Both the position numbers and the translations under genes were made by a program. The notes beneath the pieces were generated by a model. That model saw only the letters and a program-made list of their open reading frames with translations. It was not told the DNA's origin and did no database searches. From NCBI GenBank assembly GCA_900548115.1, contig URJL01000001.1:66954-130953 (forward strand): a DNA stretch of 64,000 bases, written 5' to 3'. Positions 1 to 8,620 of the stretch are shown here, one piece after another. Positions within the stretch are counted from its first letter, which is position 1; the number at the start of each line of letters is the position of its first letter. The stretch is from an uncultured Eubacteriales bacterium (GTDB lineage Bacteria > Bacillota > Clostridia > Oscillospirales > CAG-382).

Positions 1-2
1 AC

Positions 3-1571
3 CGCTATACGGGAAACAAGTTTTACAACATGATCGTGTACGGCTCGGATATGCGCGACACGAAAGAGACCGTCGAGTATCTCTTAAAAGAAAAGACGGT
101 AAAGCACATCGTCGTCAACCTGTATCTTTCCAACGGTCAAAAATACGATTACGAGGACGACCCCCTGACCGGCAGTATGCATCCCGACGTCGACGGCTCG
201 AGCAAGCTTGCGTATCTTATGAAATACGCCTTCTGCGACCCGCGTTACGGAATCGATCGGCTTGAAAACGAAAAAAAGGACACCTATCTTGCCCAAAGCT
301 TTGACGTTTTCGACGAAGAGACGGGCGCATACGACAAGCGCAAGCGCGACGCCGAGCCGATCTCGAATCTTTCCACGTATCTCGACGCGTATCCCGAATT
401 TACGAATTACACGGCGGCGATCTATTCTCTTTCGGTTTTCCGCGAGAACACCGAGTGTTTAAAGGCGATCAAAAAAGCCTGCGACGAAAAGAACGTCGAG
501 CTCACCGTTCTTTTGTCGCCGATGTATTATAAATATTACGAATATCTTCCCGAAGAGGATCTGCGCGCCTTTTTCGAAGCGATCGCGGAGGCGGTGGATT
601 TTTGGGACTTTTCGATCAGCTCGGTCAGCTGTGACGCGCGGTATTTTTACGACGCGACTCATTTGCGAAACGACGTCGGCGATATGGCGCTCGCCCGCAT
701 TTTCGGCGACAAATCGGTTTATGTCCCCGACGATTTCGGAACGCTTGTGACGAAAGAAAACTGCAAAGAATATCTCGACGATCTTCTTTCAAAAGAGCAT
801 CGCCGCGATTTTTCGGAGTATACGGCGCAGATTCCCGTTTTGATGTATCACAACGTCGAACCGAAAACCAAAAACGATATGACCGTTTCGCCCGAAACCT
901 TCCGCGAGCATATGCAGTATCTTTGCGAGGCGGGATATACGTCGGTGACGCTGCGGCAGATCGAGAATTATATCGAAAAGGGAAAAGAATTGCCCGCAAA
1001 CCCCGTTCTCATCACCTTTGACGACGGGTACGAGAGCAATTATACCTATGCATATCCCATCCTGAAGGAGCTTGGCATGAACGGCGTGATCTTCGCCGTC
1101 GGATCGACCTTCGGTTCGGACACGTACAAGGGAACGGGCAAAAAAATACACCCGCACTTCGGGAAAAAAGAGCTTTACGAAATGGAGAGCTCGGGCGTTA
1201 TCGAGGTGCAGTCGCACACCTACGACATGCACCAGGAAAAAGAGTACGAGCCGAAAGGGAAAGAAATATACAGCACGGTTCTCCCGGGCAAAAACGAGAC
1301 CGAAGCGGAATACATCGAGCGTTTTTCCGACGATATTCTGAAATGGCAAAACACGCTTCAAAAGAAGATGACCGCCTTTTCCTATCCCAACGGCGTCGTG
1401 AATACGCTCTCGCAGGTACTGCTGAACCAAAACGGCGTAAAGCTGACCTTCTGCTCCGAGCCGCACCGCAACACACTGGTAAAGGGACTTTCACAGTCGG
1501 GCTACAGTCTCGGACGGTTTACCATCACCGACGACGTGAGCGGCGAGCAGCTGCTTTATCGGATCGGATAA
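3..1571 (+). CDS. Polysaccharide deacetylase with N-terminal SGNH-like domain, 5'-truncated by window edge
   Basis: The reading frame is open from the first bases, so the start lies outside the window; the first in-frame ATG at 30 is probably internal. The first ~230 residues end in Asp-Ala-Thr-His-Leu-Arg, which looks like the catalytic DxxH block of SGNH/DltD-like hydrolases. The C-terminal ~240 residues are a NodB-type deacetylase domain: TFDDG supplies the metal/catalytic aspartates and SHTYDMH the metal histidines, followed by SYPNG. Such enzymes remove acetyl groups from cell-wall or exopolysaccharide sugars outside the membrane; substrate cannot be told. A terminator follows directly. 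Domain order is seen; the SGNH assignment is inference from one motif and general character. Confidence 0.8.
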   Translation, partial: RYTGNKFYNMIVYGSDMRDTKETVEYLLKEKTVKHIVVNLYLSNGQKYDYEDDPLTGSMHPDVDGSSKLAYLMKYAFCDPRYGIDRLENEKKDTYLAQSFDVFDEETGAYDKRKRDAEPISNLSTYLDAYPEFTNYTAAIYSLSVFRENTECLKAIKKACDEKNVELTVLLSPMYYKYYEYLPEEDLRAFFEAIAEAVDFWDFSISSVSCDARYFYDATHLRNDVGDMALARIFGDKSVYVPDDFGTLVTKENCKEYLDDLLSKEHRRDFSEYTAQIPVLMYHNVEPKTKNDMTVSPETFREHMQYLCEAGYTSVTLRQIENYIEKGKELPANPVLITFDDGYESNYTYAYPILKELGMNGVIFAVGSTFGSDTYKGTGKKIHPHFGKKELYEMESSGVIEVQSHTYDMHQEKEYEPKGKEIYSTVLPGKNETEAEYIERFSDDILKWQNTLQKKMTAFSYPNGVVNTLSQVLLNQNGVKLTFCSEPHRNTLVKGLSQSGYSLGRFTITDDVSGEQLLYRIG

Positions 1572-1595
1572 AACGGGAAAACAAAGAAACAATGC

Positions 1596-1624
1596 AAACG
1601 GGAAGCGGTTCGCTTCCCGTTTTT
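1596..1624 (+). terminator. Intrinsic terminator after the deacetylase
   Basis: Perfect 12-bp stem (AAACGGGAAGCG at 1596-1607 with its complement at 1611-1622), 3-nt loop, followed by Ts. Confidence 0.85.
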
Positions 1625-1720
1625 GCGTACCGAAAAAGAGCGCAAAAGGCGAAAAAGCAAAAGAGCAGAGCGAGAAATACAAAACGGGTGTTTTTTTCGT
1701 CTGCAAAAAGCCCTTCGCGG

Positions 1721-1749
1721 TTGACAAGACTTTGAAAATCGGGTATACT
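1721..1749 (+). promoter_or_regulatory. Sigma-70-type promoter of the LysR gene
   Basis: TTGACA at 1721-1726, 17-bp spacer, TATACT at 1744-1749. TATACTGAA is repeated just downstream (about 1758-1766), which could be a regulator site. It places the transcript start near 1756, before the ATG at 1815. Confidence 0.8.
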
Positions 1750-1814
1750 GAATATAAGTATACTGAAAAATGCAAATGAGGGCAAAAAACGAAAAAGCCG
1801 ACGGGGAACAAACC

Positions 1815-2753
1815 ATGAATTTTTTACAGTTGAAATATGCCGTTGAGGTCGCCCGCTGCGGTTCGATCAACAAAGCGGCGGACAAGCTGTTTGTCGAAGC
1901 GCCGAATCTGAGCCGCACGATCAAGGGGCTGGAAAGCTCGCTCGGTGCGACGCTTTTTGACCGTTCGCCGAAGGGAATGACGCCGACTGCCGACGGAGAA
2001 GCGTTTTTGCGCTATGCCGAAAGCATTTTAAAGCAGGCAGAGGAATTGGAGGGGCTGTTCGGCAGCGCTCTGCCGCGAAAGAAAAGCTTTTCGATCTCGG
2101 TTCCGCGCGTGAGCTACGCCGCCGAGGCGTTTGCCGCCTTCACCAAAACCCTTTCCGACGAGAGCGACTTTGAGATTTTCTACAAGGAGACCAATTCGCT
2201 CCGCGCCATCAAAAACATTCTCGAGGAAAACTATCGGCTCGGAATCATTCGATATGCCGAGAATTACACGGGGTATTACAAGGCGATGCTGGCGGAAAAA
2301 GGGCTTTCGGGCGAGCTGATCACCGAATTCCGCTACGTTCCCGTCGTGAGCGTCCGCTCCCCCCTTGCCGCGAAAAAGACCGTCACCTTCCGCGACCTTG
2401 CGGGACATATCGAAATTGCCCACGCCGACCCGTACGTTCCGTCGCTTTCGATGGCGGAGGTGCGCAAGGAGGAATTGCCCGAAAATGTGCGCAAACGCAT
2501 TTTCGTTTTCGAGCGGGCAAGCCAGTTCGAGCTTTTGTCCGAAAATCCCGACACCTATATGTGGGTCTCGCCACCGCCGCACGAAATCCTGGAGCGTTAC
2601 CGTCTTACGCGGCTTTGCTGTCACGAAAACAGTCGTGTTTACAAGGATGTGCTCATCCGTCGGGAAAATTACAAGCTTTCGCCGCTGGACGAGCGTTATA
2701 TCGAGGAGCTGATCAAGGCAAAACAGAGGATTTTTTCGGAAAAATCGGAATAA
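1815..2753 (+). CDS. LysR-family transcriptional regulator
   Basis: 312 residues. The N-terminal winged helix-turn-helix is clear (MNFLQLKYAVEVARCG, then SINKAADKL and NLSRTIKGLE), followed by a coiled linker and a two-lobed effector-binding domain of normal LysR length. I chose the ATG at 1815 because LysR proteins begin a few residues before the HTH; an in-frame ATG at 1770 would add 15 charged residues. The gene has its own consensus promoter and sits just upstream of adhE in the same direction, so it could regulate adhE, but the 259-bp gap carrying a separate promoter suggests independent transcription. The effector cannot be deduced. Confidence 0.9.
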   Translation: MNFLQLKYAVEVARCGSINKAADKLFVEAPNLSRTIKGLESSLGATLFDRSPKGMTPTADGEAFLRYAESILKQAEELEGLFGSALPRKKSFSISVPRVSYAAEAFAAFTKTLSDESDFEIFYKETNSLRAIKNILEENYRLGIIRYAENYTGYYKAMLAEKGLSGELITEFRYVPVVSVRSPLAAKKTVTFRDLAGHIEIAHADPYVPSLSMAEVRKEELPENVRKRIFVFERASQFELLSENPDTYMWVSPPPHEILERYRLTRLCCHENSRVYKDVLIRRENYKLSPLDERYIEELIKAKQRIFSEKSE

Positions 2754-2874
2754 AATTGAGTATTTTGCCGAAATTCACTGTTTTTTTGTGAAAAAGCCCC
2801 GCAAAAACGGGCAAAATACCTTTGTTCGAGGGGGTGTTATCCCAAACTACAATACAGAGTTTACAAATTCGACA

Positions 2875-2911
2875 TTGCAAAGAGAAAACACGTGTGTTAA
2901 AATATTAACAA
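2875..2911 (+). promoter_or_regulatory. adhE promoter overlapped by a Rex-like operator
   Basis: TTGCAA at 2875-2880, 17-bp spacer, TAAAAT at 2898-2903. An inverted repeat GTGTTAA-AATA-TTAACAA at 2894-2911 covers the -10 box and differs at one position from the clostridial Rex consensus TTGTTAA-N4-TTAACAA. Rex is a repressor released by NADH, and adhE is a classical Rex target, so repression at high NAD+/NADH is expected. The rex gene is not in this window. Binding is inference; the palindrome and its position are seen. Confidence 0.8.
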
Positions 2912-3012
2912 AGAAAAAGAACGGCGGCAATGCGGTCGCCGCCATCCGCGGGACGGGAGCTTTTTCCGCCGTCGGTTCGTACAATCATCATGTGCATATA
3001 AGGAGGACTATC

Positions 3013-5631
3013 ATGTCAGACAAGGAAAGAAAAATCGTAGACAGCGTGGAAACGCTGGAGGCAGCCCTTGCAGACGTTCGCGCCGCTCAGAAGAAATATG
3101 CGACGTACACACAGGAGCAGGTAGACGCCATCTTTTTGGCTGCCGCTTCCGCCGCAAACAAGGCGCGTATCCCGCTTGCCAAGCTCGCCGTCGAAGAGAC
3201 CGGCATGGGCGTTGTCGAGGATAAGGTCATCAAGAACAACTATGCGTCCGAGTATATCTACAACGCTTACCGTCACACCAAGACCTGCGGTGTTATCGAA
3301 GAAGACAAGGCTTTCGGTATCCAAAAGATCGCCGAGCCGATCGGCGTCGTAGCCGCGGTCATCCCGACCACCAACCCCACCTCGACCGCGATCTTCAAGT
3401 GCCTGCTTGCACTGAAGACCCGCAACGCCATCATCATCTCCCCCCACCCGCGTGCAAAGAAGTCGACCATCGCCGCCGCAGCACTCGTGCTGGAGGCTGC
3501 CGTTAAGGCGGGCGCTCCCGAGGGGATCATCAACTGGATCGACATTCCGAGCCTCGATATGACCAACCTTCTGATGAAGGAAGCCGACATCATCCTTGCA
3601 ACGGGCGGTCCCGGCATGGTCAAGGCAGCATATTCCAGCGGAAAACCTGCCGTCGGCGTCGGCGCGGGCAACACGCCTGCCATTATCGACGAAACCGCCG
3701 ATATCATTCTTGCCGTAAACTCCATTATCCATTCCAAAACCTTCGACAACGGCATGATCTGCGCTTCCGAGCAGTCGTGCATCGTTCACAAGAACGTTTA
3801 CGACAAGGTTAAGAAGGAATTTGCCGCACGCGGCTGTTACTTCCTCAAGAAGGACGAAATCGAAAAGGTTCGCAAGACCATCCTCATCAACGGCGCGCTC
3901 AACGCCAAGATCGTCGGTCAGTCGGCACACAGAATCGCCGAGCTTGCGGGCGTCGTCGTTCCCGAAGCGACCAAGATCCTCATCGGTGAAGTCGAATCGG
4001 TCGATCTTTCCGAAGAGTTCGCTCACGAAAAGCTCTCCCCCGTTCTTGCCATGTACAAGGCGAAGGATATCGAGGACGCCTTTGACAAGGCAGAGCACCT
4101 CATCGCCGACGGCGGTTACGGTCACACCTCCTCGATCTACCTCAACCCCGTTACCGAAAAAGAAAAGCTTGCCGAATTCACCGAGCGCATGAAGACCTGC
4201 CGTATCCTCGTCAACACTCCCTCGTCTCAGGGCGGTATCGGCGACCTTTACAACTTCAAGCTCACACCTTCGCTCACCCTCGGCTGCGGTTCGTGGGGCG
4301 GCAACTCGGTATCCGAGAATGTCGGCGTTAAGCATCTTTTGAATATCAAGACGGTTGCGGAAAGAAGGGAAAACATGCTGTGGTTCAGAGCGCCCGAAAA
4401 GGTATATATCAAGAAAGGCTGTTTGCCGGTTGCATTGGATGAGCTGAAAAACGTTATGGGCAAGAAGCGCTGCTTCATCGTAACCGACAGCTTCCTCTAT
4501 CACAACGGCTATACCAAGCCCATCACCGACAAGCTCGACGAAATGGGAATCGTCCATCAAACCTTCTTTGACGTTGCGCCCGACCCGACCCTCGGCTGTG
4601 CCAAGGAGGGTGCAAAGCAGATGACCGCCTTTGAACCCGACTGCATTATCGCACTCGGCGGCGGAAGCGCTATGGACGCCGGCAAGATCATGTGGGTTAT
4701 GTACGAGCATCCCGAAGCCGACTTTATGGACATGGCAATGCGCTTCATCGATATCCGCAAGCGTGTCTACACCTTCCCGAAGATGGGCGAAAAGGCCTAT
4801 TTCATCGCCGTTCCGACCTCTGCCGGTACCGGTTCGGAGGTTACGCCCTTTGCCGTTATCACCGATGAACACTCGGGAATCAAATATCCTCTTGCCGATT
4901 ATCAGCTTCTGCCGAATATGGCGATCATCGATACCGACTTCCACATGTCCGCTCCCCGCGGTCTTACCGCCGCATCGGGTATCGACGCGGTAACGCATGC
5001 GCTCGAAGCGTACGCTTCCATGATGGCGACCGATTATACCGACGGTCTTGCCGTTCAGGCGCTCAAGACGATCTTCACGTATCTGCCCCGCGCTTACGAC
5101 AACGGTCAGACCGATATCGAAGCCCGCGAAAAGATGGCGAACGCCGCTACCATGGCGGGTATGGCATTTGCCAACGCCTTCCTCGGCGTATGCCACTCGA
5201 TGGCGCACAAGCTCGGCGCTTTCCATCATCTGCCGCACGGCGTTGCAAACGCTTTGATGATCGAAGAGGTTCTCCGCTTCAACGCCGCCGAGGTTCCCGC
5301 CAAGATGGGTACCTTCCCGCAGTATGACCACCCGCACACCCTTGCCCGCTACGCACAGGTCGCCGACGCTTTGGGACTCAAGGGCAAGAACGACGAAGAA
5401 AAACTCGAAAGCCTTATCGCCGCCGTCAACGAGCTGAAGGAAAGAGTCGGCATCAAGAAGACGATCAAGGATTACGGAATCGACGAAAAGGACTTCCTCG
5501 ACCGTCTCGACGCCATGACCGAGCAGGCATTTGACGACCAGTGCACCGGTGCAAACCCGCGTTATCCTTTGATGAGCGAAATCAAGAAGATGTATCTCAA
5601 TGCTTACTACGGAAAGCATGAAACTGTGTGA
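3013..5631 (+). CDS. adhE: Bifunctional acetaldehyde/alcohol dehydrogenase AdhE
   Basis: 872 residues, the usual AdhE length. It converts acetyl-CoA through acetaldehyde to ethanol, oxidising two NADH, and forms cytosolic spirosomes in known cases. The N-terminal half is an acylating aldehyde dehydrogenase with the catalytic Cys in GMICASEQS; the C-terminal half is an iron-dependent alcohol dehydrogenase with the GGGSAMDAGK nucleotide loop and the His-rich metal site CHSMAHKLGAFHHLPHG. AGGAGG at 3001-3006 fixes the start at the ATG 3013; the frame is open further upstream but crosses the promoter and operator. It is the first gene of a unit that continues with a kinase-like gene 13 bp downstream and the hydrogenase genes. 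Confidence 0.97.
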   Translation: MSDKERKIVDSVETLEAALADVRAAQKKYATYTQEQVDAIFLAAASAANKARIPLAKLAVEETGMGVVEDKVIKNNYASEYIYNAYRHTKTCGVIEEDKAFGIQKIAEPIGVVAAVIPTTNPTSTAIFKCLLALKTRNAIIISPHPRAKKSTIAAAALVLEAAVKAGAPEGIINWIDIPSLDMTNLLMKEADIILATGGPGMVKAAYSSGKPAVGVGAGNTPAIIDETADIILAVNSIIHSKTFDNGMICASEQSCIVHKNVYDKVKKEFAARGCYFLKKDEIEKVRKTILINGALNAKIVGQSAHRIAELAGVVVPEATKILIGEVESVDLSEEFAHEKLSPVLAMYKAKDIEDAFDKAEHLIADGGYGHTSSIYLNPVTEKEKLAEFTERMKTCRILVNTPSSQGGIGDLYNFKLTPSLTLGCGSWGGNSVSENVGVKHLLNIKTVAERRENMLWFRAPEKVYIKKGCLPVALDELKNVMGKKRCFIVTDSFLYHNGYTKPITDKLDEMGIVHQTFFDVAPDPTLGCAKEGAKQMTAFEPDCIIALGGGSAMDAGKIMWVMYEHPEADFMDMAMRFIDIRKRVYTFPKMGEKAYFIAVPTSAGTGSEVTPFAVITDEHSGIKYPLADYQLLPNMAIIDTDFHMSAPRGLTAASGIDAVTHALEAYASMMATDYTDGLAVQALKTIFTYLPRAYDNGQTDIEAREKMANAATMAGMAFANAFLGVCHSMAHKLGAFHHLPHGVANALMIEEVLRFNAAEVPAKMGTFPQYDHPHTLARYAQVADALGLKGKNDEEKLESLIAAVNELKERVGIKKTIKDYGIDEKDFLDRLDAMTEQAFDDQCTGANPRYPLMSEIKKMYLNAYYGKHETV

Positions 5632-5644
5632 GGGGGACTGAATC

Positions 5645-6394
5645 ATGAAGCTTGACAGAATTATTGCGGTACGCAACAACAAGACCGTTTACCGCGACGG
5701 AGACCTTTGCTATAAGGTGTTCAACGAAGACTTTTCCAAATCCGATATCCTGAACGAAGCGCTCAATCAGGCGCGTGTTGAAGAGACGGGACTGAATATC
5801 CCGAAGATCGAAGCGGTCACGAAGGTCGACGGAAAATGGACCATCGTTTCGGAATATATCGCGGGACAGACCCTTGCAAAGCTCATGCAGGACAATCCCG
5901 AACGCTACGACGAATATCTCGAAAAATTTGTCGACCTCCAGATCCTTATGCACTCCAAAACTTGCCCTATGCTGGGCAAGCTGAAGGATAAGATGAACCG
6001 CAAGATAAGTGAAACCGATCTTTCCGCAACGGTTCGTTACGACCTTCACACCCGTCTTGAGAGTATGCCCAAGCACAACAAGCTCTGCCACGGCGACTTT
6101 AACCCCTCGAATATCATCGTGACCGACGACGGAACCATGTATATCCTCGACTGGTCGCATGCGACGCAGGGCAACGCTTCCGCCGACGTTGCCAGAACCT
6201 ATCTTCTCTTCTGGCTTGCGGGCGACATTTCGGGCGCCAAGAAATATCTCAATCTCTTCTGCGAAAAGAGCGACACCGCCATTCAGTATGTACAGAAATG
6301 GATGCCGATCGTTGCGGCTTCTCAGTCGGTCAAGGGCAACGAAGCCGAGCGCGAATTTCTGCATTCGTGGATCGACGTTGTGGATTACGAATAA
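5645..6394 (+). CDS. APH-fold phosphotransferase (aminoglycoside/choline kinase-like)
   Basis: 249 residues. The catalytic loop HGDFNPSNI (around residue 150) and the Mg-binding ILDWSHAT that follows are the diagnostic kinase motifs of the APH superfamily; the N-lobe contains YKVF with a plausible ATP-binding lysine. Full-length antibiotic kinases are usually near 260-300 residues, so this is a compact form. It lies 13 bp after adhE with AGGGGG before the ATG and precedes the hydrogenase genes by 36 bp, so it is probably co-transcribed. That context argues for a metabolic or regulatory substrate rather than drug resistance, but the substrate cannot be read from sequence. Confidence 0.85.
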   Translation: MKLDRIIAVRNNKTVYRDGDLCYKVFNEDFSKSDILNEALNQARVEETGLNIPKIEAVTKVDGKWTIVSEYIAGQTLAKLMQDNPERYDEYLEKFVDLQILMHSKTCPMLGKLKDKMNRKISETDLSATVRYDLHTRLESMPKHNKLCHGDFNPSNIIVTDDGTMYILDWSHATQGNASADVARTYLLFWLAGDISGAKKYLNLFCEKSDTAIQYVQKWMPIVAASQSVKGNEAEREFLHSWIDVVDYE

Positions 6395-6430
6395 GCCCGC
6401 CATAAAACAACAAAAACGGAGGACGACAGC

Positions 6431-6673
6431 ATGGTTATTACGGTTTGTATCGGTTCTTCCTGCCACATCAAGGGCTCGCGGCAGGTGGTGGAACGGCTGC
6501 AATATCGCATAAGCGAAAGCGGGATCGGCGACAAGGTTGAGCTCGCCGGCACCTTCTGCATGGGAAAATGTCAGGAGGGTGTCTGTCTTACGCTGGACGA
6601 CAAATTCTATTCGGTATCGCCCGAAACGGTCGATGAATTCTTTGACAAAAATGTACTCGGAGCGCTCTCATGA
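6431..6673 (+). CDS. Thioredoxin-like [2Fe-2S] ferredoxin (NuoE/HydC-like), copy 1
   Basis: 80 residues. Four cysteines in the pattern C-x4-C (VCIGSSC) and C-x3-C (FCMGKC) match the [2Fe-2S] site of the thioredoxin-like ferredoxin family that feeds or accepts electrons in NuoE/HydC and hydrogenase complexes. Only the core domain is present. GGAGGA precedes the ATG, and the stop overlaps the start of the next gene by 4 bp (ATGA), implying translational coupling. Likely role: small electron carrier for the hydrogenase-like proteins encoded downstream. Confidence 0.9.
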   Translation: MVITVCIGSSCHIKGSRQVVERLQYRISESGIGDKVELAGTFCMGKCQEGVCLTLDDKFYSVSPETVDEFFDKNVLGALS

Positions 6674-6930
6674 TTATACAGATCTGCGTGGGAAGCTCCT
6701 GCTATTTAAAAGGCTCGAAAGAGCTTGCGGAGCTGTTTCAAAAGGAAATCGAAGAGCGCTCCTTAAACGCGGATATCACACTTGCCGGCTGCTTTTGCAC
6801 CGGCAAGTGCAATCGTGAGGGCGTTACGGTCATCGTGGACGATACGACCTATATCGGCGTGACCCCCGCAACTTTCCGCGAATTTTTTGAAGAGCATGTA
6901 CGAAAACCCCTCTCGGCTGAAACCAATTGA
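6670..6930 (+). CDS. Thioredoxin-like [2Fe-2S] ferredoxin, copy 2
   Basis: 86 residues, clearly paralogous to the preceding gene: ICVGSSCYLKGS aligns with VCIGSSCHIKGS and FCTGKCN with FCMGKCQ. All four cysteine ligands are kept. The two copies probably arose by tandem duplication and may have different partners, for example the PAS hydrogenase and the catalytic hydrogenase. Start overlaps the stop of copy 1 by 4 bp; the hydrogenase-like gene begins 13 bp after its stop. Confidence 0.9.
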   Translation: MIIQICVGSSCYLKGSKELAELFQKEIEERSLNADITLAGCFCTGKCNREGVTVIVDDTTYIGVTPATFREFFEEHVRKPLSAETN

Positions 6931-6943
6931 AGGAGTGCGGAAC

Positions 6944-8620
6944 ATGACCAATTGTTTGACACTGAAAAAGTCCAATTGTAAAAACTGTTATAAATGTATA
7001 CGTCATTGCCCGGTGAAATCGATTCGATTCTCGGGCAATCAGGCGTACATAATCAATAATGAATGTATCCTCTGCGGTCACTGCTTTGTTGTCTGTCCCC
7101 AGAACGCAAAGCAAATCGTGGATGAGACCGAAAAAGTGAAGGTGCTGCTCAATACCGGGGATCCTGTATATGTGAGTCTTGCGCCTTCTTTCATTGCAAA
7201 CTACGAAAACGTCGGCATCGAATCGATGCGAAAAGCCCTGAAAGAACTGGGCTTTTGCGACGTGGAGGAAACGGCGATCGGCGCCACCATCGTCAAGAAC
7301 GAATACGAACGGATGTTAAACGAAGAAGAACGCGATGTGCTCATTTCCTCGTGCTGTCATTCGGTCAATCTCTTGGTGCAGAAGTATTTTCCGAGTGTTC
7401 TTCCGAGTCTTGCCGACACCGTGTCGCCCATGCAGGCGCACTGTCTGGACATCAAGCGCCGCCATCCCGACGCCAAGACCGTCTTTATCGGTCCGTGCGT
7501 CGCCAAAAAAGACGAAGCCGAGCATTACGAGGGCATTGTCGATGCCGTTCTGACTTTTGACGAGCTGACAAGCTGGCTGAAAGAAAAAAAGATCGAGCTT
7601 GAGCCGAATGTCGACCGCAACGACGCCTCACGCGCACGCTTTTTTCCGACGACGGGCGGCATTTTAAAGACCATGAAGCAGGACAACCCGAAGTACACCT
7701 ACATGGCGATCGACGGGATCGACAACTGCATCGAAGCTCTGCGCGACATCGAAAGCGGAAAGATCCATCACTGCTTTATCGAAATGTCCGCCTGTGCGGG
7801 CAGCTGCGTGGGCGGTCCCGTTATGGAAAAATTTCACAGTTCGCCCGTGCGGGATTATATGGCGGTCGCCCATTATGCGGGTGAGCACGATTTTGCGGTC
7901 GAAACGCCCGAGAGCTATACACTGAAAAAGGGCTTCACCGTCATCGAGCGCGACGCAAAAGCGCCGACCGAGGCGGAGATCACCGAGGTTCTGCACCAAA
8001 TGGGCAAATTCAAACTCGGCGACGAGTTGAACTGCGGTTCGTGCGGCTACAACACCTGCCGCGAAAAGGCGGCGGCGATCTTGCAGGGTAAGGCGGAGAT
8101 CTCCATGTGCCTGCCCTATTTAAAGGACAAAGCCGAGAGCTTTTCGGACAATATCGTCAACAACACACCCAACGGGCTTATGGTCTTGAACGAAAAGCTG
8201 GAGGTTCAGCAGATCAACGCGGCGGCGCTGCACATCGTCAATCTGCGCGACGCGCGCGATATTTTGGGCGATCAGGTCATCCGCATTCTCGACCCCTCTC
8301 TTTTCGTGAGCGTACTCAATACGGGACGCCCCGTGCGCAACAAGCGCGTCTACCTTGCCGAATATGAGCGCTATGTCGAGCAGACGGTCGTTTTCGATAA
8401 GGAATACCGCCTTCTCATCTGCATTATGCGCGATATCACCGAGGAAGAAAATGCACGGGAACATAAAGAGGCAATCAGCCGTCAAACGGTTGAGATCGCC
8501 GATAAGGTCGTCGACAAACAGATGCGCATCGTTCAGGAGATCGCGTCGCTTCTCGGCGAAACGGCGGCGGAAACCAAAATTGCGCTCACCAAATTGAAGG
8601 AGACCATCACCGATGAATAA
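6944..8620 (+). CDS. [FeFe]-hydrogenase-fold sensor protein with PAS domain (HydS/HfsB-like)
   Basis: 558 residues; ATG at 6944 follows AAGGAG (6930-6935). Order: two [4Fe-4S] ferredoxin motifs at the N-terminus (NCKNCYKCIRHCP, ECILCGHCFVVCP), an H-cluster domain, an extra cysteine cluster (NCGSCGYNTC...MC) near residue 370, then a PAS domain and a C-terminal helix. The H-cluster blocks are SSCCHSV (usual TSCCPxW), GPCVAKKDE and EMSACAGSCVGGP, so the cysteine ligands are kept but the Pro after the first pair is replaced by His. This architecture matches group C sensory hydrogenases, thought to sense H2 or redox state and signal through a partner phosphatase. It overlaps the phosphatase gene by 8 bp. 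Confidence 0.92.
   Translation: MTNCLTLKKSNCKNCYKCIRHCPVKSIRFSGNQAYIINNECILCGHCFVVCPQNAKQIVDETEKVKVLLNTGDPVYVSLAPSFIANYENVGIESMRKALKELGFCDVEETAIGATIVKNEYERMLNEEERDVLISSCCHSVNLLVQKYFPSVLPSLADTVSPMQAHCLDIKRRHPDAKTVFIGPCVAKKDEAEHYEGIVDAVLTFDELTSWLKEKKIELEPNVDRNDASRARFFPTTGGILKTMKQDNPKYTYMAIDGIDNCIEALRDIESGKIHHCFIEMSACAGSCVGGPVMEKFHSSPVRDYMAVAHYAGEHDFAVETPESYTLKKGFTVIERDAKAPTEAEITEVLHQMGKFKLGDELNCGSCGYNTCREKAAAILQGKAEISMCLPYLKDKAESFSDNIVNNTPNGLMVLNEKLEVQQINAAALHIVNLRDARDILGDQVIRILDPSLFVSVLNTGRPVRNKRVYLAEYERYVEQTVVFDKEYRLLICIMRDITEEENAREHKEAISRQTVEIADKVVDKQMRIVQEIASLLGETAAETKIALTKLKETITDE

Noticed and set aside
3016..5682. A long minus-strand open frame (888 codons) opposite adhE
   Set aside because: It is an artefact of codon usage in the opposite strand; the plus strand encodes an unmistakable full-length AdhE and the antisense translation is Val/Asp/Gly-rich without family features.
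5645..6394. Aminoglycoside resistance gene
   Set aside because: Only the superfamily kinase motifs are present and the operon context is redox metabolism; resistance is not supported.
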